A stretch of DNA of 64,000 nucleotides from Mycobacterium colombiense (GTDB lineage: Bacteria > Actinomycetota > Actinomycetes > Mycobacteriales > Mycobacteriaceae): the NCBI RefSeq assembly GCF_001953985.1, contig NZ_MBEI01000031.1:1-64000 (forward strand), given 5' to 3'. The notes beneath the pieces are model-generated. The model saw nothing but the letters and a program-made list of their open reading frames with translations. It did no database searches and was not told the DNA's origin. Below, piece by piece: positions 1 through 10,027 of the stretch (positions are counted from its first letter, which is position 1; each line of letters begins with the position of its first letter). A program made the position numbers and the translations under genes.

Positions 1-590
1 GGTGCCTGGCTGGGTACGGGCGGGGGCGGCGCCGGTGGCGGGCCCGGGGGAGGCGCGGGAGCCCCCGACGTCGGAGCCGCCGGCGACTTCCCCAGCGCCA
101 GCAGCATTTCGGCGGTGTGCCGCGACAGTTGCCATCCGCCCTGGAAGGGGGTGAACTCCATCGGGAAGCTGAAGTTGGAGTTGTTGGCCTGGGCGGTGTG
201 CACGGCGATGGTGGTCTTCACGTTCGACGGGTTCTTGTCCGACCACGCGATGTCGTTCGCGTTGAAGGTCATGGGCAGATAGCCGTTGTCGCGCAAGGCG
301 TTGGTGAACTTGTCCAGGGTGGCCGCGCTCTCCGGCGTCGCGCCTTCCACCAGATTCACCTTGCTGGCGCCCGGAACGTTCGGGTCGGTGAGTCGGGCGA
401 GCACGTCGGTGAGTGCTTCGGGTGGCGGGAGGGGAGCCGTGACCGGCGCAGCAACCTGGCTGGACGAGGCGGGCGGCAGCGAAGTGGTGGTCGATGAATC
501 ACTCTTCGGGTGCGGCGACGAACACGCCGCGAGCCCAACTGCCGCCACTGCGGTGGCGGCGCTCAGCGCTACTAACAGTGGTCGGTGCAT
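1..590 (-). CDS. lppK: Lipoprotein LppK-like, 3' end beyond window
   Basis: The frame opens with ATG at 590 and stays open to the window edge, so the C-terminus is missing. The N-terminus [18 protein letters not shown] is a hydrophobic signal peptide ending in a lipobox G-L-A-A-C, with Cys23 as the predicted lipidated residue. A Ser/Thr/Pro-rich tether follows, then a small globular part that includes [14 protein letters not shown] and [11 protein letters not shown], and a Pro/Ala/Gly-rich tail near the window edge. A lipoprotein divergent from the proteasome ATPase gene mpa matches the position of lppK in M. tuberculosis; the name rests on that synteny and on the lipoprotein features. The protein should be anchored on the outer face of the plasma membrane. 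Its function is unknown. The region between 590 and the mpa start at 896 carries both promoters. Confidence 0.82.
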   Translation of the reverse strand, partial: MHRPLLVALSAATAVAAVGLAACSSPHPKSDSSTTTSLPPASSSQVAAPVTAPLPPPEALTDVLARLTDPNVPGASKVNLVEGATPESAATLDKFTNALRDNGYLPMTFNANDIAWSDKNPSNVKTTIAVHTAQANNSNFSFPMEFTPFQGGWQLSRHTAEMLLALGKSPAAPTSGAPAPPPGPPPAPPPPVPSQA

Positions 591-787
591 CCAGTCGTCG
601 GTCGGCTAGGCGGCTCTGGCCGCTTCGCGAACGAACGGTGTCGCTAAGGTCGGGCCGATGGGTGCAACTGAAGTCACACCGGTGGCGGGGGCTACGGCGG
701 CGACGCGGGTTGAGCCTGTGGCGAGGCTTTTTGCGGTCACGGCGGCCCTTTCGATCATCACGATTAGTGGCCGAGATTACCAGCGTG

Positions 788-808
788 ACGAAAATCTTAA
801 CTTTTCGT
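788..808. promoter_or_regulatory. Inverted repeat in the lppK-mpa divergent promoter
   Basis: The 7-bp arms ACGAAAA and TTTTCGT match perfectly around a 7-base spacer, in the most AT-rich part of the 305-bp gap between two divergent genes. A TTGACT hexamer at 815-820 could be a -35 element for mpa, but I see no convincing -10. It may be an operator; no regulator can be named. Confidence 0.3.
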
Positions 809-895
809 GGGTATTTGACTACGCACATCAATCGGCAATCGCCGGTAGCTTTGAAGTATCCGCCGCGCCAATTCGGTGTGGGAAAGGAGCGCAAG

Positions 896-2725
896 ATGGG
901 TAGCTCAGAGCGTTCTGACGCTTTCGGAACCCCCCTCGAATCAGACATGTCCAGCGGCGACGAGGCCGAGTTGGAGCAACTACGCCGCGAGGCAGCGATG
1001 TTGCGCGAGCAACTCGAGCACGCCGCCGGCTCGCATGGCGGCGCCCGTTCCGCGCGTGATGTGCATCAGTTGGAAGCGCGCATCGACTCCCTTGCGTCGC
1101 GGAACTCCAAGTTGATGGAGACCCTGAAAGAGGCCCGCCAGCAACTTTTGGCGTTGCGTGAGGAAGTCGATCGGCTGGGGCAGCCGCCGAGCGGTTATGG
1201 CGTTCTGCTCGCCACCCACGAGGACGACACGGTCGACGTGTTCACCTCCGGTCGCAAGATGCGGCTGACGTGCTCGCCGAATATCGAAGTCCCGTTGCTG
1301 CGCAAGGGTCAGACGGTCCGCCTCAACGAGGCCCTCACCGTCGTCGAGGCCGGCACGTACGAATCGGTCGGCGAGATTTCCACGTTGCGTGAACTGCTGA
1401 ACGACGGCCACCGCGCGCTCGTCGTCGGGCACGCCGACGAGGAACGCATCGTGTGGCTGGCCGAGCCACTGGTCGCCGAGAACCTGCCGGAAGGGCATCC
1501 CGACGCGCTCAACGACGACACCCGGCCGCGCAAGCTGCGGCCCGGCGACTCGTTGTTGGTCGACACCAAGGCCGGTTACGCCTTCGAGCGCATCCCCAAG
1601 GCCGAGGTCGAGGACCTGGTGCTGGAAGAGGTGCCCGATGTCAGCTACCTGGACATCGGTGGCCTGACCCGCCAGATCGAGCAGATCCGCGACGCCGTGG
1701 AGCTGCCGTTCCTGCACAAGGAGCTGTACCGCGAGTACGCGCTGCGTCCGCCCAAGGGTGTGCTGCTCTACGGCCCGCCCGGGTGCGGTAAGACGCTGAT
1801 CGCCAAGGCCGTGGCCAACTCGCTGGCCAAGAAGATGGCCGAGGTGCGCGGCGACGACGCCCGCGAAGCCAAGTCCTACTTCTTGAACATCAAGGGTCCC
1901 GAGCTGCTCAACAAGTTCGTCGGCGAGACCGAGCGGCACATTCGGCTGATCTTCCAGCGCGCCCGGGAAAAGGCGTCGGAAGGCACACCGGTGATCGTTT
2001 TCTTCGACGAGATGGACTCGATCTTCCGCACCCGTGGCACCGGGGTGTCCTCGGACGTCGAGACGACGGTGGTTCCTCAGCTGCTCAGTGAGATCGACGG
2101 TGTGGAGGGACTCGAGAACGTCATCGTGATCGGCGCATCCAACCGTGAGGACATGATCGACCCCGCCATCCTGCGGCCGGGACGTCTGGACGTGAAGATC
2201 AAGATCGAGCGACCGGATGCCGAAGCGGCGCAAGACATCTTCTCGAAGTACCTGGTCGAGTCGCTGCCGGTGCACAGCGACGACCTGGCCGAGTTCGACG
2301 GCGACCGGTCGGCGTGCATCAAGGCGATGATCGAAAAGGTCGTCGACCGGATGTACGCCGAGATCGACGACAACCGGTTCCTGGAGGTCACCTACGCCAA
2401 CGGTGACAAGGAAGTCATGTACTTCAAGGACTTCAACTCCGGGGCGATGATCCAGAACGTCGTCGACCGCGCGAAGAAGAACGCGATCAAGTCCGTGCTG
2501 GAGACCGGTCAGCCCGGTCTGCGCATCCAGCACCTGCTGGACTCGATCGTCGACGAGTTCGCCGAGAACGAGGACCTGCCCAACACCACCAACCCCGATG
2601 ACTGGGCGCGGATTTCGGGCAAGAAGGGCGAGCGGATCGTCTACATCCGCACCCTGGTCACCGGCAAGAGCTCGAGCGCATCTCGGGCCATCGACACCGA
2701 ATCCAACCTGGGTCAGTACCTGTAG
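896..2725 (+). CDS. mpa: Mpa (ARC), proteasomal AAA+ ATPase
   Basis: Hexameric cytoplasmic unfoldase that recognises pupylated proteins and threads them into the 20S proteasome. The 609-residue product equals the M. tuberculosis protein in length. An N-terminal coiled coil (about residues 20-96), which binds Pup, is followed by an OB-fold region and a single AAA+ module with Walker A GPPGCGKT at 293-300 and Walker B FFDEMD with Asp371-Glu372. It ends in GQYL, the C-terminal motif by which the ATPase docks on the proteasome core. The frame is open upstream to 494, but ATG at 896 is chosen because AAAGGAG lies at 883-889 and the protein then starts [11 protein letters not shown], as known Mpa does. 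It stands alone, with lppK divergent upstream and a bidirectional terminator just downstream, ahead of the rest of the proteasome locus. Confidence 0.97.
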   Translation: MGSSERSDAFGTPLESDMSSGDEAELEQLRREAAMLREQLEHAAGSHGGARSARDVHQLEARIDSLASRNSKLMETLKEARQQLLALREEVDRLGQPPSGYGVLLATHEDDTVDVFTSGRKMRLTCSPNIEVPLLRKGQTVRLNEALTVVEAGTYESVGEISTLRELLNDGHRALVVGHADEERIVWLAEPLVAENLPEGHPDALNDDTRPRKLRPGDSLLVDTKAGYAFERIPKAEVEDLVLEEVPDVSYLDIGGLTRQIEQIRDAVELPFLHKELYREYALRPPKGVLLYGPPGCGKTLIAKAVANSLAKKMAEVRGDDAREAKSYFLNIKGPELLNKFVGETERHIRLIFQRAREKASEGTPVIVFFDEMDSIFRTRGTGVSSDVETTVVPQLLSEIDGVEGLENVIVIGASNREDMIDPAILRPGRLDVKIKIERPDAEAAQDIFSKYLVESLPVHSDDLAEFDGDRSACIKAMIEKVVDRMYAEIDDNRFLEVTYANGDKEVMYFKDFNSGAMIQNVVDRAKKNAIKSVLETGQPGLRIQHLLDSIVDEFAENEDLPNTTNPDDWARISGKKGERIVYIRTLVTGKSSSASRAIDTESNLGQYL

Positions 2726-2748
2726 GGCTCGATACCGTTTAACGCGAC

Positions 2749-2797
2749 ATATAAACCACGCACACGACACGCCGAGGCGGGTGTGCGTGGTTTATAT
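2749..2797. terminator. Bidirectional terminator between convergent genes
   Basis: A perfect 17-bp inverted repeat (arms 2749-2765 and 2781-2797, 15-base loop) fills the 89-bp gap between the mpa stop and the stop of the opposite-strand gene at 2815. The outer arm ends ATATAAACC / GGTTTATAT give A/T-rich flanks on both strands, so it can end transcription from both sides. Confidence 0.75.
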
Positions 2798-2814
2798 CTC
2801 GGCGCCGCCTGCGG

Positions 2815-3459
2815 TCAGTCGGTCACCAGCGAATAGCTGTTCGTCAGATTGTCCTGCAGCACCTGGGCCGGCCGCTGCGTGGTGTCCACGCGCAATTCGT
2901 CGGTGAGCACGCGCGGTTGGTAGGCCCACCCCGCCGGCAGGTCGAGACGATCGCCGAGGCCCGGTAGGTCCGCGCGCGACAGGGTGGCGTCGGCGACCTG
3001 GCTCCAGGTCTGCATGATCCAGTGCTGGCTTTGGGGATCGATGAGTTCGTACACCTCTTGGCCGGCGTTGAAGACGAACACCGTGTGGCGGTTGACGGTG
3101 TTGGGGACGTAGGGCGCCGGGTTCATCGACGACAGCAGTACGGTGGCCTGCTGGATCATCTCGATCCCGCCGAAGGATTTCGTGATCTGCGGCCCGCTGG
3201 CTTGTTTTTCGATCGCGTTCATCAGCCAATACCGGGGACCGTTGAGCAGGGCTGCGGCCGCGCCGTGTTCGGTGGCGATGGCGTGCGCGTCCAGCGCCGA
3301 CCACAGCTCTTGGGGACAGTCGTTGAGCGGGAAGCTGTTGTACACCGTTGCCTGCGGGCCCGCCTCGCCCGGCGTTACGAGGAGCACTTCGCCGTAGCGC
3401 TTCCCGGACAGGTCGAGTGCGTGCTTACCGACGGCGCGGTCGGATTCAGGGGCGGACAC
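2815..3459 (-). CDS. Conserved hypothetical protein (Rv2114-like)
   Basis: The 214-residue product starts with GTG (MSAPESDRAVG) and shows no signal peptide or membrane segment. It looks like one compact soluble domain with stretches such as FPLNDCPQELWSAL, LNGPRYWLMNAIEK and FVFNAGQEVYELIDPQ, and a C-terminal part with GDRLDLPAGW and QPRVLTDELRV. Its place beside mpa and next to an integral membrane protein gene corresponds to Rv2114 of M. tuberculosis. I do not recognise a catalytic motif, so no function is given. It lies 9 bp downstream of the membrane protein gene and is very probably cotranscribed with it; the shared terminator with mpa follows. Confidence 0.85.
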   Translation of the reverse strand: MSAPESDRAVGKHALDLSGKRYGEVLLVTPGEAGPQATVYNSFPLNDCPQELWSALDAHAIATEHGAAAALLNGPRYWLMNAIEKQASGPQITKSFGGIEMIQQATVLLSSMNPAPYVPNTVNRHTVFVFNAGQEVYELIDPQSQHWIMQTWSQVADATLSRADLPGLGDRLDLPAGWAYQPRVLTDELRVDTTQRPAQVLQDNLTNSYSLVTD

Positions 3460-3468
3460 AGGGTGAAA

Positions 3469-4650
3469 TTAGTCACTGGTGTCGGCGCCGTCAACACGAC
3501 GGACGGTGACCCCGGCGGCGCCGTGGTAGCGATTGCGCGCCGCCAAAGTCGTGTCCAGGTCGTCGATCAGCGGGTCGAGAAACGTGGACCGGTATTCCGC
3601 GTCGCCGGCCGCGCGGGCGCTGATGTACATGAACGTCAGCGCGCCGAGGAACAGCGTCATGTGGATCAGCGAGTCGGGCACCGGCAGCGTGAACCCGAGC
3701 ACCGTCGCGCTGCTCTTGAAGGTGTGGGTCCACTCGTTGAGCAGCTCGGGGCTGAGCACGATGAGCCCCAGAATCAAGTAGATCGCTGTGGTCACCACCG
3801 CCACCACCAGGATCTGCGCCAGCTGAGAGACCGCCAGCACAAAAACGACGTTGAGGCGCTCCGACTTCTTCAACGGTGCGCCGGCGGCAACGTTCGGCAA
3901 CGTGGCGAACGGTGTGCCCGCGAGCTTTTCGGGTTCGTCGCGCGGCGCCGTCGCCGATTGCAGCATCGGCCTGACGCGCTCTCGCGTGGCCGAGCTGACG
4001 AACGCCGCGGCGATGGTGACCAGGAACGCCATGGCCAGTGCCAGCCGGTTGCCACTGATGGTCGCGGCCATCAACCAGACGTAGGTGTTGAAGAACACCA
4101 ACGCGGTCAGCAGCACGACCGGCAACGCCCGAACGGCCAATGCGCCCACGGTCGCAAGGTGCGACAGCATCATCCGTACCGCCCAGCCGAGGACCGATCC
4201 GATCCCGCTGCCGGTCAGGATCAGCACGGCGGCAACGACCATGGCCTCCTGTACGACGTCGCCCACGACGACACCGACGCACGCCACGCCCAGCACCGAC
4301 GACGTCGCTATCGCGGTGCGTGTCTTGCGGCTTCGCGATCGCGAGACGAGCCATCCGACGACCGGCATCAACGGCAGGGCCAGTGCGAGCAGAGCCAGCA
4401 CGGCCAATTCCGAGGTTGTCGGCTCGCCGCTGATCTCCACATCGTGGCCGCCGGTGATCAGATAAACCGCGAGGATGCACGCCTGCAGCGCCGCGTACGC
4501 GGCAAGCATGGGCGCCGACCGTGTCCAGAGCCGCCGCCATCGCGCGCGCCGGGTGAGTACGGACGGCAAACCGCGCTCCAAAAACCAGCTTTCGGCCGCG
4601 GCGCTCGGCTCGGCCCGGCGGCTCGGAGCGCGGCCGCGAAGTAGCTCCAT
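3469..4650 (-). CDS. Integral membrane protein (Rv2113-like)
   Basis: This 393-residue protein has a basic N-terminal cytoplasmic stretch (RRARWRRLWTRSAP) and then about eight hydrophobic segments, including APMLAAYAALQACILAVYL, AVLALLALALPLMPVVGWLV, a pair around residues 120-170, two in the middle of the protein, ILVVAVVTTAIYLILGLIVL, and a final one around LIHMTLFLGALTFMYI. It is followed by a soluble tail with FLDPLIDDLDTTLAARNRY. The start is ATG at 4650. Position and topology match Rv2113 of M. tuberculosis. The function is unknown. It forms a two-gene unit with the downstream soluble protein gene and diverges from dop; the 209-bp gap holds the repeats at 4750-4846. Confidence 0.85.
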   Translation of the reverse strand: MELLRGRAPSRRAEPSAAAESWFLERGLPSVLTRRARWRRLWTRSAPMLAAYAALQACILAVYLITGGHDVEISGEPTTSELAVLALLALALPLMPVVGWLVSRSRSRKTRTAIATSSVLGVACVGVVVGDVVQEAMVVAAVLILTGSGIGSVLGWAVRMMLSHLATVGALAVRALPVVLLTALVFFNTYVWLMAATISGNRLALAMAFLVTIAAAFVSSATRERVRPMLQSATAPRDEPEKLAGTPFATLPNVAAGAPLKKSERLNVVFVLAVSQLAQILVVAVVTTAIYLILGLIVLSPELLNEWTHTFKSSATVLGFTLPVPDSLIHMTLFLGALTFMYISARAAGDAEYRSTFLDPLIDDLDTTLAARNRYHGAAGVTVRRVDGADTSD

Positions 4651-4749
4651 GCCGGCTCACCCTACGGCCGGCATGTCGCCCGTGATGCCCTTATCGGAAG
4701 GGTTGCCGGACTGGCATTTTCCCGACATCGGCAAGCCCGATGAACACCC

Positions 4750-4846
4750 CCTGTGCGCCCCGCCGCGCGAGGCGCTCCGTCACCCGGCTGGACCTGATTG
4801 GCCGGCTCCTGTGCGCCCCGCCGCGCGGGGCGCTCCGTCACCCGGC
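4750..4846. repeat. Pair of 39-bp direct repeats upstream of dop
   Basis: Copies at 4750-4788 and 4808-4846 differ at one base and are 58 bp apart. Each begins CCTGTGCGCCCCG and ends CGTCACCCGGC. The second copy contains a perfect hairpin: GCGCCCC (4813-4819), 7-base loop, GGGGCGC (4827-4833). In the first copy one stem base is changed (GAGGCGC). The second copy ends 13 bp before the dop start codon, so it overlaps the promoter or leader of dop. Confidence 0.7.
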
Positions 4847-4859
4847 CTACGCTTAGGTC

Positions 4860-6368
4860 ATGCAACGAATCATCGGGACGGAGGTCGAATACGGCATTTC
4901 ATCGCCATCGGACCCGACGGCCAACCCGATCCTCACGTCGACCCAGGCGGTTTTGGCTTATGCGGCCGCGGCGGGCATTCAGCGCGCCAAGCGCACCCGC
5001 TGGGACTACGAGGTGGAATCGCCGTTGCGGGATGCCCGCGGCTTCGACCTGAGCCGCTCGGCCGGCCCGCCCCCGGTGGTCGACGCCGACGAGGTCGGCG
5101 CGGCCAACATGATCCTGACCAACGGCGCGCGGCTCTACGTCGACCACGCGCACCCCGAATACTCCGCGCCCGAGTGCACCGACCCGCTCGACGCGGTGAT
5201 CTGGGACAAGGCCGGCGAGCGCGTGATGGAGGCCGCCGCCCGCCACGTCGCCAGCGTGCCCGGGGCCGCGAAATTGCAGCTCTACAAGAACAACGTCGAC
5301 GGCAAGGGCGCCTCCTACGGGTCGCACGAGAACTACCTGATGAGCCGGCAGACCCCGTTTTCGGCAATCATCGCCGGGCTGACCCCCTTTCTGGTCTCCC
5401 GGCAGGTGGTCACTGGTTCCGGACGGGTCGGCATCGGGCCCTCCGGCGACGAGCCCGGGTTTCAGCTGTCCCAGCGCTCGGACTACATCGAGGTCGAGGT
5501 CGGCCTCGAGACAACGCTCAAGCGCGGCATCATCAACACCCGCGACGAACCACACGCCGACGCCGACCGGTATCGGCGACTGCACGTCATCATCGGCGAT
5601 GCGAACCTCGCCGAGACGTCGACGTATCTGAAGCTGGGCACCACCGCGCTGGTGCTCGACCTGATCGAAGAGGGCCCGGCGCACGGGATCGACCTGAGCG
5701 ACCTGGCGCTGGCGCGGCCGGTACATGCGGTCCACGCGATCAGCCGCGATCCCTCGCTGCGCACCGCCGTGGCCCTGGCCGACGGTCGCGAGCTGACCGG
5801 GCTTGCGCTACAACGGGTTTACCTCGATCGGGTGGCCAAGCTGGTCGACAGCCGCGACCCCGATCCCCGCGCGGCCGACATCGTCGAAACCTGGGCGCAC
5901 GTGCTCGACCAACTCGAGCGCGACCCGATGGAATGTGCTGAAATCCTGGACTGGCCGGCCAAGCTACGCCTGCTCGAGGGGTTCCGGCAGCGCGAAAACC
6001 TGAGCTGGTCGGCGCCGCGGCTGCATCTGGTGGACCTGCAATATTCAGATGTCCGGCTGGACAAGGGCCTGTACAACCGGCTTGTCGCGCGCGGCTCGAT
6101 GAAGCGCCTGGTGACCGAACACCAGGTGCTCGAAGCGGTGGACAAACCGCCGACGGACACTCGCGCATACTTCCGCGGTGAATGCCTGCGCAGGTTCGGT
6201 GCGGACATCGCCGCGGCCAGCTGGGACTCGGTGATTTTCGATCTCGGTGGTGACTCGCTGGTCCGCATTCCGACGCTGGAGCCGCTGCGCGGCAGTAAGG
6301 CGCACGTCGGGGCGCTGCTGGACTCGGTGGACAGCGCCGCCCAACTGGTGGAACAACTCACCAGCTAG
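4860..6368 (+). CDS. dop: Dop, deamidase of Pup and depupylase
   Basis: Cytoplasmic ATP-dependent enzyme that turns the C-terminal Gln of Pup into Glu, making Pup ligatable, and that also removes Pup from substrates. The 502-residue protein belongs to the carboxylate-amine ligase (glutamine synthetase-like) fold. The nucleotide- and metal-binding start reads [11 protein letters not shown] (Glu8, Glu10), an insertion around residues 40-80 is where Dop enzymes carry the Dop loop, and the catalytic Asp is Asp95 in [19 protein letters not shown] and [10 protein letters not shown] are shared with PafA, its paralogue encoded at 8547. The ATG at 4860 gives the expected N-terminus. It lies 118 bp upstream of pup, with its own repeat-containing leader, and belongs to the same functional set as pup, prcB, prcA and pafA. 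Confidence 0.97.
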   Translation: MQRIIGTEVEYGISSPSDPTANPILTSTQAVLAYAAAAGIQRAKRTRWDYEVESPLRDARGFDLSRSAGPPPVVDADEVGAANMILTNGARLYVDHAHPEYSAPECTDPLDAVIWDKAGERVMEAAARHVASVPGAAKLQLYKNNVDGKGASYGSHENYLMSRQTPFSAIIAGLTPFLVSRQVVTGSGRVGIGPSGDEPGFQLSQRSDYIEVEVGLETTLKRGIINTRDEPHADADRYRRLHVIIGDANLAETSTYLKLGTTALVLDLIEEGPAHGIDLSDLALARPVHAVHAISRDPSLRTAVALADGRELTGLALQRVYLDRVAKLVDSRDPDPRAADIVETWAHVLDQLERDPMECAEILDWPAKLRLLEGFRQRENLSWSAPRLHLVDLQYSDVRLDKGLYNRLVARGSMKRLVTEHQVLEAVDKPPTDTRAYFRGECLRRFGADIAAASWDSVIFDLGGDSLVRIPTLEPLRGSKAHVGALLDSVDSAAQLVEQLTS

Positions 6369-6486
6369 GTACCGGTTAACCGCGGGAACGTCGGGGTTGA
6401 CCGGTAGGCTAGGAAAGACCAACGGGCAGTGTGGCTTGATCGGTGAATAAGCCATTCAAAGGGCCCACACAACGCAGGAGGCGGCG

Positions 6487-6681
6487 ATGGCTCAGGAGCA
6501 GACCAAGCGTGGCGGTGGTGGCGGCGACGACGACGACATCGCCAGCAGCACCGCCGCGGGCCAAGAGCGCCGGGAAAAGCTAGCCGAGGACACCGACGAT
6601 CTGCTCGACGAGATCGACGATGTACTCGAGGAGAACGCTGAGGACTTCGTTCGCGCGTACGTCCAAAAGGGCGGACAGTGA
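6487..6681 (+). CDS. pup: Pup, prokaryotic ubiquitin-like protein
   Basis: A 64-residue, intrinsically disordered tag that PafA ligates to substrate lysines. The N-terminal half is Gly/Asp-rich ([11 protein letters not shown]). The central helix-forming part [19 protein letters not shown] binds the Mpa coiled coil, and the end is KGGQ. The C-terminal Gln shows that this Pup must be deamidated by Dop before use. A strong ribosome binding site (AGGAGGC) lies just before ATG 6487. The stop overlaps the prcB GTG by 4 bp, so pup, prcB and prcA are translationally coupled. A TAGGCT hexamer around 6405-6410 in the dop-pup gap could be a -10 element, which would let pup be expressed apart from dop. 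Confidence 0.97.
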   Translation: MAQEQTKRGGGGGDDDDIASSTAAGQERREKLAEDTDDLLDEIDDVLEENAEDFVRAYVQKGGQ

Positions 6682-7568
6682 GCTGGCCTTTCTCTAATCG
6701 CCTGTCCACCAATTCCGCACTCCCCGGCTCCGGATTCTCCAGAGACCCCGCTATAGACCTCTCGTCATTTGCTGATCTGCTGCGACGCCAGGCGCCGGAA
6801 TTGCTGCCGGCGAGCTTGTCCGGCACGCAGTCGGATGCCGCCACGGGGCAGCTGCCGCACGGCACCACGATCGTCGCGCTGAAATATCCCGGCGGCGTCG
6901 TGCTCGCCGGTGACCGGCGTTCGACGCAGGGCAACATGATCGCCGGGCGTGACGTCAAGAAGGTGTACATCACCGACGACTACACGGCCACCGGCATCGC
7001 CGGCACCGCCGCCATCGCCGTCGAGTTCGCCCGCCTTTATGCGGTGGAACTCGAGCATTACGAAAAGCTCGAAGGCGTGCCGCTCACGTTTGCCGGCAAG
7101 GTGAACCGGCTGGCGATCATGGTGCGCGGAAACCTGGCGGCCGCGATGCAGGGCCTGATCGCGTTGCCATTGCTGGTGGGCTACGACATCGACGCGGCCG
7201 ATCCCGAAGGCGCCGGCCGCATCGTGTCTTTCGACGCCGCCGGCGGCTGGAACCTGGAAGAGGAGGGCTACCAGGCGGTGGGGTCGGGCTCGATTTTCGC
7301 CAAGTCGTCGATGAAGAAGTTGTACTCGCAGGTCACCGACACCGATTCCGCGGTGCGGGTCGCGATCGAGGCGCTCTACGACGCGGCCGATGACGATTCC
7401 GCCACCGGCGGACCGGATCTGGTGCGCGGCATCTATCCCACCGCGGTCACCATCGGTGCCGAGGGCGCGCTGGAAGTGCCGGAGGCGCGCATCGCCGAAT
7501 TGGCCCGCGAAGTGATCCAAAGCCGTTCGCGCGCTGACACTTTCGGCCCCGATAGGGGTGACAAGTGA
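6678..7568 (+). CDS. prcB: PrcB, 20S proteasome beta subunit
   Basis: Catalytic beta subunit of the 20S core. The 296-residue precursor has a 62-residue propeptide that is cut between Gly62 and Thr63. Thr63 becomes the N-terminal nucleophile of the mature enzyme ([11 protein letters not shown]). Mature Asp17 (AGDRRS) and Lys33 (DVKKVY), the other active-site residues of beta subunits, are present. The sequence around [12 protein letters not shown] and [21 protein letters not shown] matches mycobacterial PrcB closely. The start is GTG 6678, inside the pup stop (GTGA overlap), and the stop overlaps the prcA start in the same way, which favours equal synthesis of the two subunits. Confidence 0.97.
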   Translation: MSWPFSNRLSTNSALPGSGFSRDPAIDLSSFADLLRRQAPELLPASLSGTQSDAATGQLPHGTTIVALKYPGGVVLAGDRRSTQGNMIAGRDVKKVYITDDYTATGIAGTAAIAVEFARLYAVELEHYEKLEGVPLTFAGKVNRLAIMVRGNLAAAMQGLIALPLLVGYDIDAADPEGAGRIVSFDAAGGWNLEEEGYQAVGSGSIFAKSSMKKLYSQVTDTDSAVRVAIEALYDAADDDSATGGPDLVRGIYPTAVTIGAEGALEVPEARIAELAREVIQSRSRADTFGPDRGDK

Positions 7569-8335
7569 GCTTCCCGTATTTCATCTCGCCCGAGCAGGCG
7601 ATGCGCGAGCGCAGCGAGCTCGCGCGTAAAGGCATCGCCCGGGGCAAGAGCGTGGTCGCCCTGGTCTACGCCGGTGGTGTGCTCTTCGTCGCGGAGAACC
7701 CGTCACGGTCGTTGCAGAAGATCAGCGAACTCTACGATCGCGTCGGCTTCGCGGCCGCCGGCAAGTTCAACGAATTCGACAACTTGCGCCGCGGCGGAAT
7801 CCAATTCGCCGACACCCGCGGCTACGCCTACGACCGTCGCGACGTCACGGGCCGCCAGCTGGCCAATGTCTACGCGCAGACGCTGGGCACCATCTTCACC
7901 GAGCAGGCCAAGCCCTACGAGGTGGAGCTGTGCGTCGCCGAGGTCGCGCATTACGGCGAGACCAAATCCCCTGAGCTGTATCGGATTACCTATGACGGAT
8001 CGATCGCCGACGAGCCGCATTTCGTGGTGATGGGTGGTACCACCGAACCGATCACCACGGCGCTCAAGGACTCGTACGCGGAGAACGCCAATCTGCGTGA
8101 GGCCACCCGCATCGCCGTGAAAGCGCTGCGGGCCGGCAGCGAGGCCTCCAACGGCGATCAGTCCACCCTCGACGTGGGCAGCCTGGAAGTCGCCATCCTG
8201 GACGTCAACCGGCCGCGACGGGCGTTCCGGCGGATCAATCGCGCAACCCTGGAGAATTTGCTGCGCGAGCTGGATTCCAACGGCTCGGAAGGCGACGGCG
8301 AACCGTCCGAGACTGACGGCGACTCCTCGGAGTAG
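7565..8335 (+). CDS. prcA: PrcA, 20S proteasome alpha subunit
   Basis: Non-catalytic alpha subunit that forms the outer rings and the gate of the 20S core. The 256-residue protein begins [19 protein letters not shown], the N-terminal segment that closes the pore in mycobacterial proteasomes. It lacks the Thr nucleophile of beta subunits and carries the conserved [26 protein letters not shown] region. The last 25 residues are Ser/Glu/Asp-rich and probably flexible. The GTG start at 7565 overlaps the prcB stop by 4 bp. In the M. tuberculosis genome PE/PPE and IS6110 genes separate prcA from pafA; here only about 210 bp do. Confidence 0.97.
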   Translation: MSFPYFISPEQAMRERSELARKGIARGKSVVALVYAGGVLFVAENPSRSLQKISELYDRVGFAAAGKFNEFDNLRRGGIQFADTRGYAYDRRDVTGRQLANVYAQTLGTIFTEQAKPYEVELCVAEVAHYGETKSPELYRITYDGSIADEPHFVVMGGTTEPITTALKDSYAENANLREATRIAVKALRAGSEASNGDQSTLDVGSLEVAILDVNRPRRAFRRINRATLENLLRELDSNGSEGDGEPSETDGDSSE

Positions 8336-8546
8336 ACCCCGACGGCCGCACACAATTTTTGGTGCTGATGGGTCTCGTGGTGCCCACGGTGCGGGTGGGC
8401 TAACGCGTAGCCAGGGCGTCGGTGCGGGCGGACGGGTGGATTCATCGCGTCCCGCGCGGCCGCCCAGGGGCCGACGGGAAACTTCGTCGAACCGATACGC
8501 GCGGCTTGCTCACCGTCCCGGTCGGACAGCAAGTACCCTCGATTAC

Positions 8547-9905
8547 GTGCAGCGACGAATCATGGGCATCGAGACCGAGTTCGGCGTGACGTGCACGTTT
8601 CACGGCCACCGCCGGCTCAGCCCGGATGAGGTCGCCCGCTACCTGTTCCGTCGCGTCGTGTCCTGGGGCCGCAGCTCCAACGTCTTCCTGCGTAACGGCG
8701 CCCGCCTGTATCTCGACGTGGGCAGCCATCCCGAGTATGCGACCGCCGAGTGCGACAGCCTGGTTCAGCTGGTCACCCACGACCGCGCCGGAGAATGGGT
8801 GCTGGAAGACCTGCTGGTCGACGCCGAGCAGCGGCTCGCCGACGAGGGCATCGGCGGCGACATCTACCTGTTCAAGAACAACACCGATTCGGCGGGCAAC
8901 TCCTACGGGTGCCACGAGAACTACCTGATCGTGCGGGCCGGCGAGTTCTCCCGGATCTCCGACGTGCTGCTGCCGTTCCTGGTCACCCGCCAGCTGATCT
9001 GCGGGGCCGGCAAGGTGCTGCAGACCCCCAAGGCCGCGACGTTCTGCCTTTCCCAACGCGCCGAGCACATTTGGGAGGGCGTCTCCTCGGCCACCACCCG
9101 CAGCCGGCCGATCATCAACACCCGCGACGAGCCGCACGCCGACGCCGAGAAGTACCGGCGCCTGCACGTGATCGTCGGCGACTCCAACATGTGCGAGACC
9201 ACCACCATGCTCAAGGTGGGCACGGCCGCGCTGGTGCTGGAGATGATTGAAGCCGGCGTCCCGTTCCGGGACTTCTCGCTGGACAACCCCATCCGCGCCA
9301 TCCGCGAGGTCAGCCACGACGTCACCGGCCGTCGTCCCGTGCGGCTGGCCGGCGGGCGTCAGGCCAGCGCGCTGGACATCCAGCGCGAGTACTACAGCCG
9401 GGCCGTCGAGCACCTGCAGACCCGGGAGCCCAACGCGCAGATCGAGCAGATCGTCGACCTGTGGGGCCGCCAGCTCGACGCGGTCGAGAGCCAGGACTTC
9501 GCGAAGGTTGACACCGAGATCGACTGGGTGATCAAGCGCAAGCTCTTCCAGCGCTACCAGGATCGCTACGACATGGAGCTGTCCGACCCGAAGATCGCCC
9601 AGCTGGACCTCGCCTACCACGACATCAAGCGCGGGCGCGGTGTCTTCGATCTGCTGCAGCGCAAGGGGCTGGCCGCGCGCGTCACCACCGACGAGGAGAT
9701 CGCCGAGGCCGTCGACAACCCGCCGCAGACCACCCGCGCGCGGCTACGCGGTGAGTTCATCAGCGCGGCCCAGGCCGCCGGCCGGGACTTCACCGTCGAC
9801 TGGGTGCACCTCAAGCTCAACGACCAGGCCCAGCGCACCGTGCTGTGCAAGGACCCCTTCCGGGCGGTCGACGAGCGGGTCAAGCGCCTGATCGCCAGCA
9901 TGTAG
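8547..9905 (+). CDS. pafA: PafA, Pup ligase
   Basis: ATP-dependent ligase that joins the C-terminal glutamate of deamidated Pup to lysine side chains. The 452-residue product is close to Dop in fold but lacks the Dop-loop insertion. Key parts are [12 protein letters not shown] (Glu9, Glu11), Asp57 in [11 protein letters not shown] (the catalytic base position), [19 protein letters not shown], and [25 protein letters not shown] at 8547 is used because the protein then starts MQRRIMG as in M. tuberculosis; the frame is open upstream to 8436. The 211-bp gap before it contains no gene, only a weak stem (8382-8387 with 8395-8400). pafB and pafC follow and share the transcription direction. Confidence 0.97.
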   Translation: MQRRIMGIETEFGVTCTFHGHRRLSPDEVARYLFRRVVSWGRSSNVFLRNGARLYLDVGSHPEYATAECDSLVQLVTHDRAGEWVLEDLLVDAEQRLADEGIGGDIYLFKNNTDSAGNSYGCHENYLIVRAGEFSRISDVLLPFLVTRQLICGAGKVLQTPKAATFCLSQRAEHIWEGVSSATTRSRPIINTRDEPHADAEKYRRLHVIVGDSNMCETTTMLKVGTAALVLEMIEAGVPFRDFSLDNPIRAIREVSHDVTGRRPVRLAGGRQASALDIQREYYSRAVEHLQTREPNAQIEQIVDLWGRQLDAVESQDFAKVDTEIDWVIKRKLFQRYQDRYDMELSDPKIAQLDLAYHDIKRGRGVFDLLQRKGLAARVTTDEEIAEAVDNPPQTTRARLRGEFISAAQAAGRDFTVDWVHLKLNDQAQRTVLCKDPFRAVDERVKRLIASM

Positions 9906-10027
9906 CCGCACCTCGGCTCAGCAACTGCCACATCAGCTCCGCCGGCACAGAACCGGCCACGGGGAATAGCGCGACGCGAGCGGCCATGGAAGCGGCGGAC
10001 GAGGTCCATCGAATAATCTGGAGCCCA

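Noticed and set aside
980..2770. 596-codon open frame opposite mpa
   Set aside because: Antisense shadow of a strongly conserved gene; no ribosome binding site and no recognisable domain.
8336..8546. PE/PPE or insertion sequence remnants between prcA and pafA
   Set aside because: The 211 bp contain no coding remnant or inverted terminal repeats; only a weak 6-bp stem at 8382-8400 is seen, too short to call a terminator.
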